From contig NZ_CANMMT010000005.1 of the NCBI RefSeq assembly GCF_947499065.1, positions 62,001-126,000 on the forward strand: DNA of 64,000 bases. The letters run 5' to 3'. Below, one piece after another: positions 51,204 through 61,839 of this stretch. Source of the stretch: an uncultured Tenacibaculum sp. (lineage in GTDB: Bacteria; Bacteroidota; Bacteroidia; Flavobacteriales; Flavobacteriaceae). The number at the start of each line of letters is the position of its first letter. The stretch's first letter is position 1. The notes beneath the pieces were generated by a model, which saw nothing but the letters and a program-made list of their open reading frames with translations, was not told the DNA's origin and did no database searches. The position numbers were made by a program, and so were the translations under genes.

Positions 51204-53936
51204 TTATTTTCTTAAAACAGAGAAGTGTCCTTGATGTTGATACATTTTCCCTTTTCTATCTACGAGCTGAATTTTAAACCAATAATCGCTAGAAGGAAGT
51301 TGTTTACCATTATAAGTTCCATCCCATCCTTGGCTGTCTATTGGTATGATAGCTACAATTTTACCATATCTATCTACAACAGTAATATTACTAGAAGGGT
51401 AGAAGCTTGAATCGGCTCCTTTAATTTTCCAAGTATCATTTTTACCATCACCGTTAGGAGTGATAAATTTAGGGTATTCGATAACAGATACTTTTAATTG
51501 AGCATCAGGTTTACAACCATTTTTGTCTCTTACAATAACATTATAAAAACCACCATAGATATTATTGAATAAAGGATCATCTTGGAATCCTGTCATGTTG
51601 TTATCTTCATCAACAATAGCAAATTCATAATCACCAATACCTAAATTTTTATTATCTGTAATTATTTTAATCGAATAGTTATCAAGACCATTGTTATTAG
51701 TATCATCAACAATAACTATATCATCATCGTTTAAAGTAGGGTTAATAGATTCATTTACTACTATTTCTCTACTTCTAGTACATCCAGTTCCATCTTGCAT
51801 TGTTGCTTTTACTACATAAGTTCCTCCTTTTAATACATCTAAAAAGGCGTCTTTACTAAGTACTTTAGGGTCTCCTTTTAAAGTCCATTCGTAGCTATAA
51901 GTAGCATTAGGGTTAATAGGTTCTAATCTTGTTTGAGGATTGTTTAAACATACAATCACAGGAGTGTCTACAGTAAAAGCAGGAAGAGGGTTGATAACAA
52001 TATTGAAATTCAAATCATCGTGTACACAAGAAGTTTTAGTATTAACAACTCTTACATATATGGTTTGATTGTTAGCTGTGTTTTCATACTTATTCTCATC
52101 TAAAGGATTACTTCCAGATTGAGCGTCAGCTAAACTACTATGAAATGTCACTTTATAATTCCCATGCTCTGTTGTAGGGTAGTTAGCTAAAATTTGAGGA
52201 ATTTTATTTTTAAGTGTAATGTCTCCATTAATACCATTAGTATCATCATTACTAGCATCTGATTGATTATCACAATCAATATAATTAGTAATATTCAAAG
52301 GGATATTAGGTTCAGGCATTACTACTAATTGTAATGTAGCGATTCCGTATCTACAACCTGTTGTTTTATTAAGTAAACTAACATGTATAATTTCTGTAGC
52401 TGGATCGTCACTTAATAAATTAGCAGGAAAATTAGTAGTAGCAGGATCATTTGAATAATTAGTTTTCGATAAAGGTAATACTCCATCGATAGCATTTTGT
52501 AATGTTCTATGATACGAAACTTCAAATAAATTAGGGTCTCTACCATTTAAGATATCAGCATCTCTTTGAGATAAATCAATGTTTTGAGCTAACCTATTTC
52601 TAGGGTCACCATCACTAGGAGTAGCTACATCACAAACTTCCAAGTTAGGAATAGCATTAGCTATTGTAGGAAGAGGATTGATAATGATATCGAAAGTTAC
52701 GTGGTCATTAAAACAACCAGTAGTATTATTTACAACTCTAACATAGATTGTTTCTTTATCTTTAGTTTGGTTGGTATAATTTGTATCGTTAGGGATAGGA
52801 TTGTTCCCTGTATTAGCATCTGCAGCACTTGTATGGAAAGTAACAGTAAAGCCAGTTGTTTGAGTTGGTCCTAAAATAGTATTAACTCTATCTCTTAAGT
52901 TGATATTGACATTTGTACCATCAATAATAGAGCCGCTATTAAAATCGTCACAAAGTACAAAATTTAAAGGTTTGTTAGCAACAGGAGGTTGTTGTGCCCA
53001 AATAGTAAAGCTACCAATTCCAGTACAATCATTATTAACCGTATTAATAATTTTAATGTATAAAGGTTGTGGAGTTTGAGCAGGAACATTTTTGTTTCTG
53101 TAGTTTGTAAGATTAGGAATAGCATTTAAAACAGCATCTCTATCAGCAATAGTTTCAAAAATCAAAACATCTAAGCTAGGACGTATTGCAGCAGGGAATA
53201 AAGCTTTCACATCGTTAACAACAGAACTGATATTAAACGTAGCAATTCCATCAGTATCATCATTATTAGCATTATCATTTCCATTTGCATCTAAAAAGTC
53301 ATCACAAGTTTCAAAAGGAGTGTTGTAAGCAACATCAGCAGAGAAACCAACTACAATTTCTATTCTAGAAATACGATAACAATTCTTATTAGAAATTGTT
53401 CTTACCCAAATAACATCACCATTGGAAACAGGATGTGCAGTAGTGTTTGTTATTTCAGCAGTATTGTTAATGGCATCATTTTGAGTAGGGTAGTACTTAA
53501 ATGTTTCATTCGCATGGTTCGCAGAAATATTCATTTGTGATAATGTAAGGTTGATGTTAGTGTTTAAATCAGCATCTGTATCACATTGCCTAACAATTAT
53601 AGGATTATTTACTACAGGTAATGGATTCACAACTAAATTGAAAGATTTAGAGGTATCATTACAAGCAGGGTTATTTTTATTTTCTACTCTAACGTAAATT
53701 ATTTGAGAGTTAGCTATAACATTCCTGTATGGAATATTTTTATCAATTACGTCTGTGTTTTTATCTGTATTGGCTCCAGCTAAAGTAGTATGATAAGAAA
53801 CTTCATAAGTTGCAGTAGGAAGCGTACCTAAAATTTCATTGTCTTTAGAGTTTAACAAGAAATTATTAAAGAAACCATCTGTGTCACCACCATTGGCAGT
53901 ATCATCACATTCTTCGTAATTAACTGGAGTTTGTGG
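51204..53936 (-). repeat. 2.7-kb near-identical repeat, copy 1
   Basis: The 3' two thirds of the 1358-aa gene. It aligns with 55375-58110 with a net one-codon length difference and only scattered substitutions; several runs of more than 100 bases are identical by eye. Confidence 0.85.
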
Positions 53937-55280
53937 AATAGGTACACCAAATATTTGTGATTTAAATGAAGAATCGACAAAACAATTAGTTGCAGTTTTA
54001 TTTCTAATTCTTACATATATGGTATCATCCGCTGTATTGTTCACATGAGTAGTAGGGGCAGTAATTTGAGTGGTGTATGCTGCATCTGAGAAAAATAATA
54101 CTTCAAAAGTTGCATTACTTTGACCTGCTAAAATTTCATTTGTTTTAGCTGTTAAATCTATATTAGTTGTTAAATTATTACTACATGTAGCAAGTGGTGT
54201 AATAGCAGTATTGTTTACAGGTGCATCAGAGAAATTTAAAGTTACATCATCTTCATCATTACAAGTACCTGTGGTAATTTTACAAGTATATTTACCATTA
54301 CCTAAGTTAGCTAAATAATCTTTATTAGTTGCACCAGGAATTATCACATCGTCTTTATACCATTGATAGGTATCTGCTGTAATATTTGAAGATAATAATT
54401 TTTCTGTACCACAAACAGAGGTGTTTGTTGCAGATAAAAAATCTGTTCCTAAATTTAAACCTAGATTAAAACTTCCTTTTTCTAAAAATACAGCAGAATC
54501 AAGTCTACTATCTCTATTATCAGCTATAACTAATTTTATATGGTATTTAACATTAGGTTTTACTTTACCTTTAGCTGTTAAAATAGTTGTTCTTCCATCA
54601 AAATTGGTGTCTCCCAAATTATTACCAGCAAAATATGTTGGGTTTGCTGCTGCACAGCCTGTAGCTCCACTAATAGGTCCATGTACATTGGTAACACTAA
54701 CAGGGGTCGTAGTACCTGGTAATACAGCTAGATTCGTATAAGCAGTTGTACCTGATTCTCTTAATAAGAAAGCAAATCCATCGGCATAACTACAAGGGTA
54801 ATTATTTTGATATTCTTCAGATGCCATTATATAACGAAAACTTATTTCATCAGCTTTTGGAACAAAATCAAATTCAATAACACTTGCATCAAGTAAATTA
54901 GGTTCTCCTAAAGAAGCGCTTAAATCTGGATCATTATTACCTGTAGTTCCAGAATCTAAACTAAATGAACCAGTTTCTCCTATTGAAAAAGCCTTACCTG
55001 TAGAGATAACAATTCCTTCTTTAAAAGGAAAACCACTTCCAGGTTTACTTTTAAAGTATCCATAACTTTTATTTTGTCTATCTGTTGCAGCACCAAAAAC
55101 AGATGAAGTTATGTTTGTAACTGTTGCACATGTGTTGTTTATTAAAACCTTTTCTATAAGGTCTTTAGGTGTGTAAACTGCTTCTGCTTGAGCAGCAGTG
55201 TTTACGTCTATTGTTTGCGCTTTTAGGGAAAAAGAAGCAATAAATAATAAAATAATACTTAGAGGTAGTTTTGACTTCAT
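51204..55280 (-). CDS. T9SS type B secreted protein with choice-of-anchor L domain (1358 aa)
   Basis: A signal peptide (1-21) is followed by a choice-of-anchor L domain (about 35-270; LIEKVLINNTCATVTNITSS, EGIVISTGKAFSIG, IEFDFVPKADEISFRYIMAS). A series of repeated modules of about 100-120 residues follows, each opening with a cysteine-aspartate pair (EECDDTANGGDTDGFFNNF, RQCDTDADLNTNINLTL, ETCDDFLDANGNDNANNDDT) and an IYVRV strand, then a type B sorting domain. It is an adhesin-like surface protein. From about 53936 to its stop it is nearly identical to the neighbouring gene. Confidence 0.9.
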   Translation of the reverse strand: MKSKLPLSIILLFIASFSLKAQTIDVNTAAQAEAVYTPKDLIEKVLINNTCATVTNITSSVFGAATDRQNKSYGYFKSKPGSGFPFKEGIVISTGKAFSIGETGSFSLDSGTTGNNDPDLSASLGEPNLLDASVIEFDFVPKADEISFRYIMASEEYQNNYPCSYADGFAFLLRESGTTAYTNLAVLPGTTTPVSVTNVHGPISGATGCAAANPTYFAGNNLGDTNFDGRTTILTAKGKVKPNVKYHIKLVIADNRDSRLDSAVFLEKGSFNLGLNLGTDFLSATNTSVCGTEKLLSSNITADTYQWYKDDVIIPGATNKDYLANLGNGKYTCKITTGTCNDEDDVTLNFSDAPVNNTAITPLATCSNNLTTNIDLTAKTNEILAGQSNATFEVLFFSDAAYTTQITAPTTHVNNTADDTIYVRIRNKTATNCFVDSSFKSQIFGVPIPQTPVNYEECDDTANGGDTDGFFNNFLLNSKDNEILGTLPTATYEVSYHTTLAGANTDKNTDVIDKNIPYRNVIANSQIIYVRVENKNNPACNDTSKSFNLVVNPLPVVNNPIIVRQCDTDADLNTNINLTLSQMNISANHANETFKYYPTQNDAINNTAEITNTTAHPVSNGDVIWVRTISNKNCYRISRIEIVVGFSADVAYNTPFETCDDFLDANGNDNANNDDTDGIATFNISSVVNDVKALFPAAIRPSLDVLIFETIADRDAVLNAIPNLTNYRNKNVPAQTPQPLYIKIINTVNNDCTGIGSFTIWAQQPPVANKPLNFVLCDDFNSGSIIDGTNVNINLRDRVNTILGPTQTTGFTVTFHTSAADANTGNNPIPNDTNYTNQTKDKETIYVRVVNNTTGCFNDHVTFDIIINPLPTIANAIPNLEVCDVATPSDGDPRNRLAQNIDLSQRDADILNGRDPNLFEVSYHRTLQNAIDGVLPLSKTNYSNDPATTNFPANLLSDDPATEIIHVSLLNKTTGCRYGIATLQLVVMPEPNIPLNITNYIDCDNQSDASNDDTNGINGDITLKNKIPQILANYPTTEHGNYKVTFHSSLADAQSGSNPLDENKYENTANNQTIYVRVVNTKTSCVHDDLNFNIVINPLPAFTVDTPVIVCLNNPQTRLEPINPNATYSYEWTLKGDPKVLSKDAFLDVLKGGTYVVKATMQDGTGCTRSREIVVNESINPTLNDDDIVIVDDTNNNGLDNYSIKIITDNKNLGIGDYEFAIVDEDNNMTGFQDDPLFNNIYGGFYNVIVRDKNGCKPDAQLKVSVIEYPKFITPNGDGKNDTWKIKGADSSFYPSSNITVVDRYGKIVAIIPIDSQGWDGTYNGKQLPSSDYWFKIQLVDRKGKMYQHQGHFSVLRK

Positions 55281-55374
55281 ATTTTAAAAAAAAGTATGTA
55301 ACAAATAAAACAATTAATAATCAGTTTTCCCTACTTTTAATAGAATAAAAAAAGAGAAAACTGAACTAATAAAA

Positions 55375-58110
55375 TTATTTTCTTAGGATAGAGAAGTGTC
55401 CTTGATGTTGATGCATTTTTCCTTTTCTATCTACGAGTTGAATTTTAAACCAATAATCGCTAGAAGGAAGTTGTTTACCATTATAAGTTCCATCCCATCC
55501 TTGGCTATCTATTGGTATGATAGCTACAATTTTACCATATCTATCTACAACAGTAATATTACTAGAAGGGTAGAAGCTTGAATCAGCTCCTTTAATTTTC
55601 CAAGTATCATTTTTACCATCACCGTTAGGAGTGATAAATTTAGGGTATTCGATAACAGATACTTTTAATTGAGCATCAGGTTTACAACCGTTTTTATCTC
55701 TTACAATAACGTTGTAAAAACCACCATAGATATTTTTGAATAAAGGTTCGTCTTGAAAACTTGTCATGTTGTTATCTTCATCAACAATAGCGAATTCATA
55801 ATCACCAATACCTAAATTTTTATTGTCTGTAATTATTTTAATCGAATAGTTATCAAGACCATTATTATTAGTATCATCAACAATAACTATATCATCATCG
55901 TTTAAAGTAGGATTAATAGATTCATTTACTACTATTTCTCTACTTCTAGTACATCCAGTTCCATCTTGCATTGTTGCTTTTACTACATAAGTTCCTCCTT
56001 TTAACACATCTAAAAAGGCATCTTTACTAAGTACTTTAGGATCTCCTTTTAAAGTCCATTCGTAGCTATAAGTAGCATTAGGGTTAATAGATTCTAATCT
56101 TGTTTGAGGATTGTTTAAACATACAATCACAGGGGTGTCTACAGTAAAAGCAGGAAGAGGGTTGATAACAATATTGAAATTCAAATCATCGTGTACACAA
56201 GAAGTTTTAGTATTAACAACTCTTACATATATGGTTTGATTGTTAGCTGTGTTTTCATACTTATTCTCATCTAAAGGATTACTTCCAGATTGAGCGTCAG
56301 CTAAACTACTATGAAATGTCACTTTATAATTCCCATGCTCTGTTGTAGGGTAGTTAGCTAAAATTTGAGGAATTTTATTTTTAAGTGTAATGTCTCCATT
56401 AATACCATTAGTATCATCATTACTAGCATCTGATTGATTATCACAATCAATATAATTAGTAATATTCAAAGGGATATTAGGTTCAGGCATTATGGCTAGT
56501 TGTAGTGTAGCGATTCCATATCTACACCCCGTAGTTTTGTTTAATAAACTAACATGTATAATTTCTGTAGCTGGATCGTCACTTAATAAATTAGCAGGGA
56601 AATTAGTAGTAGTAGGATCATTTGAATAATTAGTTTTCGATAAAGGTAATACTCCATCAATAGCATTTTGTAATGTTCTATGGTACGAAACTTCAAATAA
56701 ATTAGGATCTCTACCATTTAATATATCTGCGTCTCTTTGAGATAAATCAATGTTTTGAGCTAATCTATTTCTAGGGTCACCATCACTAGGAGTAGCTACA
56801 TCGCAAACTTCCAAGTTAGGAATAGCATTGGCTATTGTAGGAAGAGGGTTAATGATAATATCGAAAGTTATGTGGTCATTAAAACAACTAGTAGTATTAT
56901 TTAGAACTCTAACATAGATTGTTTCTTTATCTTTAGTTTGATTGGTATAATTTGTATCATTAGGAATAGGGTTGTTCCCTGTATTAGCATCAGCTGCACT
57001 TGTATGGAAAGTAACAGTAAAGCCAGTTGTTTGAGTTGGACCTAAAATAGTATTAACTCTATCTCTTAAATTGATATTGATATTTATACCATCAATAATA
57101 GAGCCGCTATTAAAATCGTCACAAAACTCAAAATTTAAAGGTTTGTTGGCAACAGGAGGTTGTTGTGCCCAAATAGTAAAGCTACCAATTCCAGTACAAT
57201 CATTATTAACCGTATTAATAATTTTAATGTATAAAGGTTGTGGAGTTTGAGCAGGAACATTTTTGTTTCTGTAGTTTGTAAGATTAGGAATAGCATTTAA
57301 AACAGCATCTCTATCAGCAATAGTTTCAAAAATCAAAACATCTAAACTAGGACGTATTGCAGCAGGGAATAAAGCTTTCACATCGTTAACAACAGAACTG
57401 ATATTAAACGTAGCAATTCCATCAGTATCGTCATTATTAGCATTATCATTTCCATCCGCATCTAAAAAGTCATCACAAGTTTCAAAAGGAGTGTTGTAAG
57501 CAACATCAGCAGAGAAACCAACTACAATTTCTATTCTAGAAATACGATAACAATTCTTATTAGAAATTGTTCTTACCCAAATAACATCACCATTGGAAAC
57601 AGGATGCGCAGTAGTGTTTGTAATTTCAGCAGTATTGTTAATGGCATCATTTTGAGTAGGGTAGTACTTAAATGTTTCATTCGCATGGTTAGCAGAAATA
57701 TTTATTTGTGATAATGTAAGGTTGATGTTCGTGTTTAAATCAGCATCTGTATCACATTGTCTTATAATTACTGGGTCATTAACTATAACAGGTAATGAGT
57801 TAACGACTAAATTGAAAGTTTTAGAAGTATCATTACAAACTGGGTTATTTTTATTTTCTACTCTAACGTAAATTGTTTGAGAGTTAGCTGTAACATTCCT
57901 GTATGGAGTATTTTTATCAATTACGTCTGTGTTTTTATCTGTATTGGCTCCAGTTAAAGAAGTATGATAAGAAACCTCATAAAGACTTGTAGGAAGCGTA
58001 CCTAAAATTTCATTGTCTTTAGAGTTTAACAAGAAATTATTAAAGAAACCATCTGTGTCACCACCATTGGCAGTATCATCACATTCTTCATAATCAACTG
58101 GAGTTTGCGG
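55375..58110 (-). repeat. 2.7-kb near-identical repeat, copy 2
   Basis: The 3' part of the 1506-aa gene, matching 51204-53936. Similarity falls away upstream of the EECDDTANGGDTDG module in both genes. Confidence 0.85.
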
Positions 58111-59895
58111 ATTAGGGTTTCCTGTAACTACTAATTGAAAAGATTTAATATCAAAACAAGCATCAGGAGCTACTATATTATGCATTCTAGCATAAATGGT
58201 TTGATTACTAAATGCTGTTGGATTTGTGTAAGGGTTAGCTATGGCATTACTATTAGAATTTGCATCAGCTTGAGATAAGAAGTATTTTACTTCATAAACG
58301 GTGTTATTTTGACCATTTAAAACTTGTGGAGTAACTGTAGCCTGTAAATCAAAAGTATTAAATCCATCGTTATCTGTATCGCAATAGAAAATATCATTCG
58401 GCTTAGTTGCTGATGTAGGTTGGTAAACTTCCAGTTTAAAAACTCCTTCTAAAGTGGTTGCATTTCCGCAATTGTCTGTTAAACTAACATTTAACCTATA
58501 ATCACCAGCATTAGCTAGGGTTAAATTAGGTAGTGTTAGGTTACTAGTTGTGGCTATTGGAGTAGTTCCATTATTAAAGTACCATTTATAATCAATAGTA
58601 GATCCTGCTTGAGGAGTTATGCTTTCAGGTGTAACGGTTAATGATTCTCCAATACAGCTTTGTTCGGTTGTATTATTAAGTATTTTTCCAGTTGAGTTAT
58701 CTGTTATTTTTATAGGTAATAATAAAGAAGAAAGAAAAGGAGGTAAACCTTGACTAGCCCTAGCTCCCCCTAATGAAACTGACAAGTGAGAATAGTCACA
58801 AGCAGCTCCTAATTCTTCAGGCTTATTTATAACACTTATTCTATTATTTTGATCACTTGTCCAATAAATTTTACTATCAGGTCCTAATTGTAAAGCTCCT
58901 CTAGAGTTAAAGTACGTATGAACAATAAATCTAGAGTTATTAACTTCATTCATAGTTGGTTTTGTTACATCAAACTGAAATAAGTTTTCAGTAGCGCCGC
59001 CAAATTCACCAGTTGAAACATACATTCTTCTACTTGAAGTAGAAAACTCTACGCCATAAGCACTTTCAGAATTTGTTCTTATTAGTTGAGGAGTTGTTTG
59101 GTTGTTGTAATTTGTAACTCTTCCTGTTTTATCATCAAAATAAAACAAGTAGGCTCCACTAGTCATATTAGCTAAAGCTAATTTAGTTCCATCGGGAGAC
59201 ACTTTTAAATAACCTCTAGGATCATTTATTGTTAAACCATTAATAGTAGAAATAACAGGATTAGCTTTATCTACTCCGTTTTCATCAACTTTATATGCAA
59301 AGAAAGTGTTACCGGTAGCAAAAGAAATAACCCAAAAAGTATTACATTCATCTCCTCTTACAGCTGTTACTTTTTCACTCCATCTGTTTTTTAAAACTGG
59401 AGTATGCAATACCACTGGACCTTCAACTATATCTCCAAAGCTACCATCTTTGGTCATATCAATAGTGTAATACCAAAAACCTTTTTCACCAGCTGGACCT
59501 AATTGAGCACCTACAGTGAAAAGATAATAAATATCCTTTTTTTTAGGTGCTGGTACAGTTAAAGCAGATTGTGAACTTGATGAATCTCCTTTTAATGTTT
59601 GCCCACCACTCGTAACGTCTGAAAAAGGCATTGGAACATTATCTCGATTCCAAATGGTTAAATTTCTTGCATTGGGACTAGGAGCACCAACATAAAATAA
59701 TAATTCTCCATTAGCATTTGAAAAAGAAGAACAACCTTCAGTAGTATCTAACTGACTGTTACTTACTGGTACAGGTGCTCCAGAATTGAAATCTAGAGCA
59801 GCATTGTTACCAAAATACCAAAAATTTGCTTCTTTTTGAGAATAAGTTGATATTGAAATTAATAAAAAGAGTAGAAGTAGTGGAGTTTTTTTCAT
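55375..59895 (-). CDS. T9SS type B secreted protein, mosaic of its two neighbours (1506 aa)
   Basis: Start chosen at ATG 59895, which gives a signal peptide (MKKTPLLLLFLLISISTYSQ); an upstream ATG at 59928 adds 11 residues before it. The N-terminal propeller-like region (ANFWYFGNNAALDFNSG, SPDGTKLALANMTSG, GASRAS-type end RASQGLPPFLSSLLLP) matches that of the 931-aa protein. The C-terminal 900 residues, with the cysteine-aspartate modules and type B sorting domain, match the 1358-aa protein almost residue for residue. It appears to be a fusion or gene-conversion product. Confidence 0.9.
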   Translation of the reverse strand: MKKTPLLLLFLLISISTYSQKEANFWYFGNNAALDFNSGAPVPVSNSQLDTTEGCSSFSNANGELLFYVGAPSPNARNLTIWNRDNVPMPFSDVTSGGQTLKGDSSSSQSALTVPAPKKKDIYYLFTVGAQLGPAGEKGFWYYTIDMTKDGSFGDIVEGPVVLHTPVLKNRWSEKVTAVRGDECNTFWVISFATGNTFFAYKVDENGVDKANPVISTINGLTINDPRGYLKVSPDGTKLALANMTSGAYLFYFDDKTGRVTNYNNQTTPQLIRTNSESAYGVEFSTSSRRMYVSTGEFGGATENLFQFDVTKPTMNEVNNSRFIVHTYFNSRGALQLGPDSKIYWTSDQNNRISVINKPEELGAACDYSHLSVSLGGARASQGLPPFLSSLLLPIKITDNSTGKILNNTTEQSCIGESLTVTPESITPQAGSTIDYKWYFNNGTTPIATTSNLTLPNLTLANAGDYRLNVSLTDNCGNATTLEGVFKLEVYQPTSATKPNDIFYCDTDNDGFNTFDLQATVTPQVLNGQNNTVYEVKYFLSQADANSNSNAIANPYTNPTAFSNQTIYARMHNIVAPDACFDIKSFQLVVTGNPNPQTPVDYEECDDTANGGDTDGFFNNFLLNSKDNEILGTLPTSLYEVSYHTSLTGANTDKNTDVIDKNTPYRNVTANSQTIYVRVENKNNPVCNDTSKTFNLVVNSLPVIVNDPVIIRQCDTDADLNTNINLTLSQINISANHANETFKYYPTQNDAINNTAEITNTTAHPVSNGDVIWVRTISNKNCYRISRIEIVVGFSADVAYNTPFETCDDFLDADGNDNANNDDTDGIATFNISSVVNDVKALFPAAIRPSLDVLIFETIADRDAVLNAIPNLTNYRNKNVPAQTPQPLYIKIINTVNNDCTGIGSFTIWAQQPPVANKPLNFEFCDDFNSGSIIDGINININLRDRVNTILGPTQTTGFTVTFHTSAADANTGNNPIPNDTNYTNQTKDKETIYVRVLNNTTSCFNDHITFDIIINPLPTIANAIPNLEVCDVATPSDGDPRNRLAQNIDLSQRDADILNGRDPNLFEVSYHRTLQNAIDGVLPLSKTNYSNDPTTTNFPANLLSDDPATEIIHVSLLNKTTGCRYGIATLQLAIMPEPNIPLNITNYIDCDNQSDASNDDTNGINGDITLKNKIPQILANYPTTEHGNYKVTFHSSLADAQSGSNPLDENKYENTANNQTIYVRVVNTKTSCVHDDLNFNIVINPLPAFTVDTPVIVCLNNPQTRLESINPNATYSYEWTLKGDPKVLSKDAFLDVLKGGTYVVKATMQDGTGCTRSREIVVNESINPTLNDDDIVIVDDTNNNGLDNYSIKIITDNKNLGIGDYEFAIVDEDNNMTSFQDEPLFKNIYGGFYNVIVRDKNGCKPDAQLKVSVIEYPKFITPNGDGKNDTWKIKGADSSFYPSSNITVVDRYGKIVAIIPIDSQGWDGTYNGKQLPSSDYWFKIQLVDRKGKMHQHQGHFSILRK

Positions 59896-59947
59896 TATTT
59901 CAAGTAATTTTCTGCTAATATAGAACAACGAAACTACTTAAAACCTA

Positions 59948-60796
59948 TTATAAATCTCGTTTTTTTAACAAAAAATATGAAGCATATATAAAAATAGTGG
60001 TCCAAACTAATACAATAAATATATTTAGTAAGCCTACAGAATAATCCTTTGTAAAATTTTCACCTATTTGATTAGCTACAGATTTTACAGCTCCTAATCT
60101 AGTAAAAGGCTCTTTAATTAAATTAGCCATTGCTTCTAAAGGGAAAAATTGCATGATTGATTCTACCGCTTCGTTAGTACCTGTTTTTAAATCTTTAAAA
60201 CTCCAATATAAATAGCCTTTAAAAATACTTTCAATAATTAGCCATACAATCATTGCAGCTACTGCAAATGCTGACCTTTTGATTAAAATCCCTAAAAACA
60301 AACCAAATGAAAAGAATCCAACTAGTTTAATGAAGAAAGCAGCTAAATAACTAAGGTCAGAAAAAATAATTGATAACTCATTAAAATCTGAATATATAGC
60401 ACCTAAAATTAATGAAACAACAAAAACAAAAAGTGTTGAAACAGCAGCAAAAACAATAACTGTGTAAAATTTAGAAAGTATAAATTCTTTTTTACTTAAT
60501 CCATCAATTAAGTTTTGTTTTAATGTTTTATAACTGTATTCGTTGGCCATCATAGAAACTATTACAAGCAATAAAAAGAACTTGAAAATAGCAGCCATAT
60601 AAGTGTTAAAGTGCCATATATATGGGAAATTGAATATACCTTGCTCTGCTAAATGGAATTTTATAGGACCAATATCAAATTTTATAGCTGCAATTAGTGC
60701 TATAGAAGTTAAAAGTCCAAAATATATAATTGAAAGAACCTTACTGGCTCTATTGTGTTTTAATTTATGAAATTCTATATATAAAAGTCGTAACAT
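59948..60796 (-). CDS. ABC transporter permease (ABC-2 type)
   Basis: 282 aa with about six hydrophobic segments (around 20-40, 60-85, 105-135, 145-170, 175-195 and 255-277). The pattern YSYKTLKQNLIDGLSKKEFI matches permeases of bacitracin/lantibiotic-type exporters. Its gene starts 19 bases after the stop of the ATPase gene, and the two form one exporter. Confidence 0.85.
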   Translation of the reverse strand: MLRLLYIEFHKLKHNRASKVLSIIYFGLLTSIALIAAIKFDIGPIKFHLAEQGIFNFPYIWHFNTYMAAIFKFFLLLVIVSMMANEYSYKTLKQNLIDGLSKKEFILSKFYTVIVFAAVSTLFVFVVSLILGAIYSDFNELSIIFSDLSYLAAFFIKLVGFFSFGLFLGILIKRSAFAVAAMIVWLIIESIFKGYLYWSFKDLKTGTNEAVESIMQFFPLEAMANLIKEPFTRLGAVKSVANQIGENFTKDYSVGLLNIFIVLVWTTIFIYASYFLLKKRDL

Positions 60797-60815
60797 AGTT
60801 TGTTGTGTAGTAGGG

Positions 60816-61712
60816 TTAGTTATTGTTTGTTAAGTCTAAGAATTGCTGTTCTAAGCTAGGTTTTCTTTTTACTAAATGTGATAACGTTATGTTATTTTCA
60901 AAAAGAAATTTATTAATATCAGAAGAAGATAATTCATTATTTAATAAAGCAATGATATGACCATTTTCTTCTTTAATATTACCTATTGCTGGGTGCTTCT
61001 TTAAGGAATTAATTAAAGACTCGTTGTTTTCTGAGTTTAATTCGAAAAAACCATTTGAGGTAGTCATTTCATCAACTCTACCACTGTATAGCTTTACCCC
61101 GTTTCTTATAATTAAAACATGAGAACATACTTTTTCAACTTCATCAAGTAGGTGAGAGGCTAAAAGTATTGTAGTTCCATTTTTAGCAATCTTTTTTATA
61201 ATCTGACGAATTTCATGAATTCCTTGTGGGTCTAATCCGTTTGTAGGTTCATCGAGAATTAAAATTTCAGGGTCATTTAATAAGGCAGAAGCGATAGCTA
61301 ATCGTTGTTTCATACCTAAAGAATAGGTTTTAAACTTACTATCTTTCCTGTCAAAAAGATTTACAACTTTTAGTTTTTCTTCAATTTTGTCATGAGAAAC
61401 ACCTTTTATTTTACAAATTAATTGTAAGTTTTGAACAGCCGACATATATGGGTAAAAGTTAGGGCGTTCAATAATAGCTCCAACTTTTTTTAAAGCTTCA
61501 TGTGTTGATAAATTACCATCAAACCAACTGAACTCTCCTGAAGTTCTATTTACTACATTTAAAATGATGCCTAGAGTTGTTGATTTACCACTTCCGTTAG
61601 GACCTAAAATACCGTAAACGTTTCCTTTTTTAATGTCAAAAGAAAGGTTATTAACGGCATGGACTTTTCCATATTTTTTATCAAGGTTTTTTATAGATAA
61701 AATTGTTTCCAA
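60816..61712 (-). CDS. ABC transporter ATP-binding protein (bacitracin-export type)
   Basis: 298 aa. Walker A GPNGSGKST (about 38-46), signature YSLGMKQR (about 131-138), Walker B ILILDEPTNGLD (about 150-161) and the H-loop ASHLLDEV are present. The C-terminal 80 residues form the extra domain common in CcmA/BcrA-type proteins (ending KRKPSLEQQFLDLT). It pairs with the permease downstream. The two-component system upstream is separated by a terminator, but may control this exporter. Confidence 0.93.
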   Translation of the reverse strand: METILSIKNLDKKYGKVHAVNNLSFDIKKGNVYGILGPNGSGKSTTLGIILNVVNRTSGEFSWFDGNLSTHEALKKVGAIIERPNFYPYMSAVQNLQLICKIKGVSHDKIEEKLKVVNLFDRKDSKFKTYSLGMKQRLAIASALLNDPEILILDEPTNGLDPQGIHEIRQIIKKIAKNGTTILLASHLLDEVEKVCSHVLIIRNGVKLYSGRVDEMTTSNGFFELNSENNESLINSLKKHPAIGNIKEENGHIIALLNNELSSSDINKFLFENNITLSHLVKRKPSLEQQFLDLTNNN

Positions 61713-61774
61713 ATTTGTTTGAGTTTGTTGATTATATGTATTTGACGATTAATCAGAATTATTGTTACAATTTA

Positions 61775-61816
61775 TAAAAAAGAAAAGACTTCCTAATTTT
61801 GTTAGGAAGTCTTTTC
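61775..61816 (-). terminator. Terminator after the response regulator gene
   Basis: A perfect 15-bp stem GAAAAGACTTCCTAA / TTAGGAAGTCTTTTC around a 5-base loop, with a T run on the minus strand. Confidence 0.88.
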
Positions 61817-61839
61817 TCATTTGTTTTCTTTGATGTTTT

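Noticed and set aside
51204..58110. CRISPR array or short tandem repeats in the T9SS genes
   Set aside because: The repetition is protein-module duplication and one long direct repeat, not short regularly spaced repeats.
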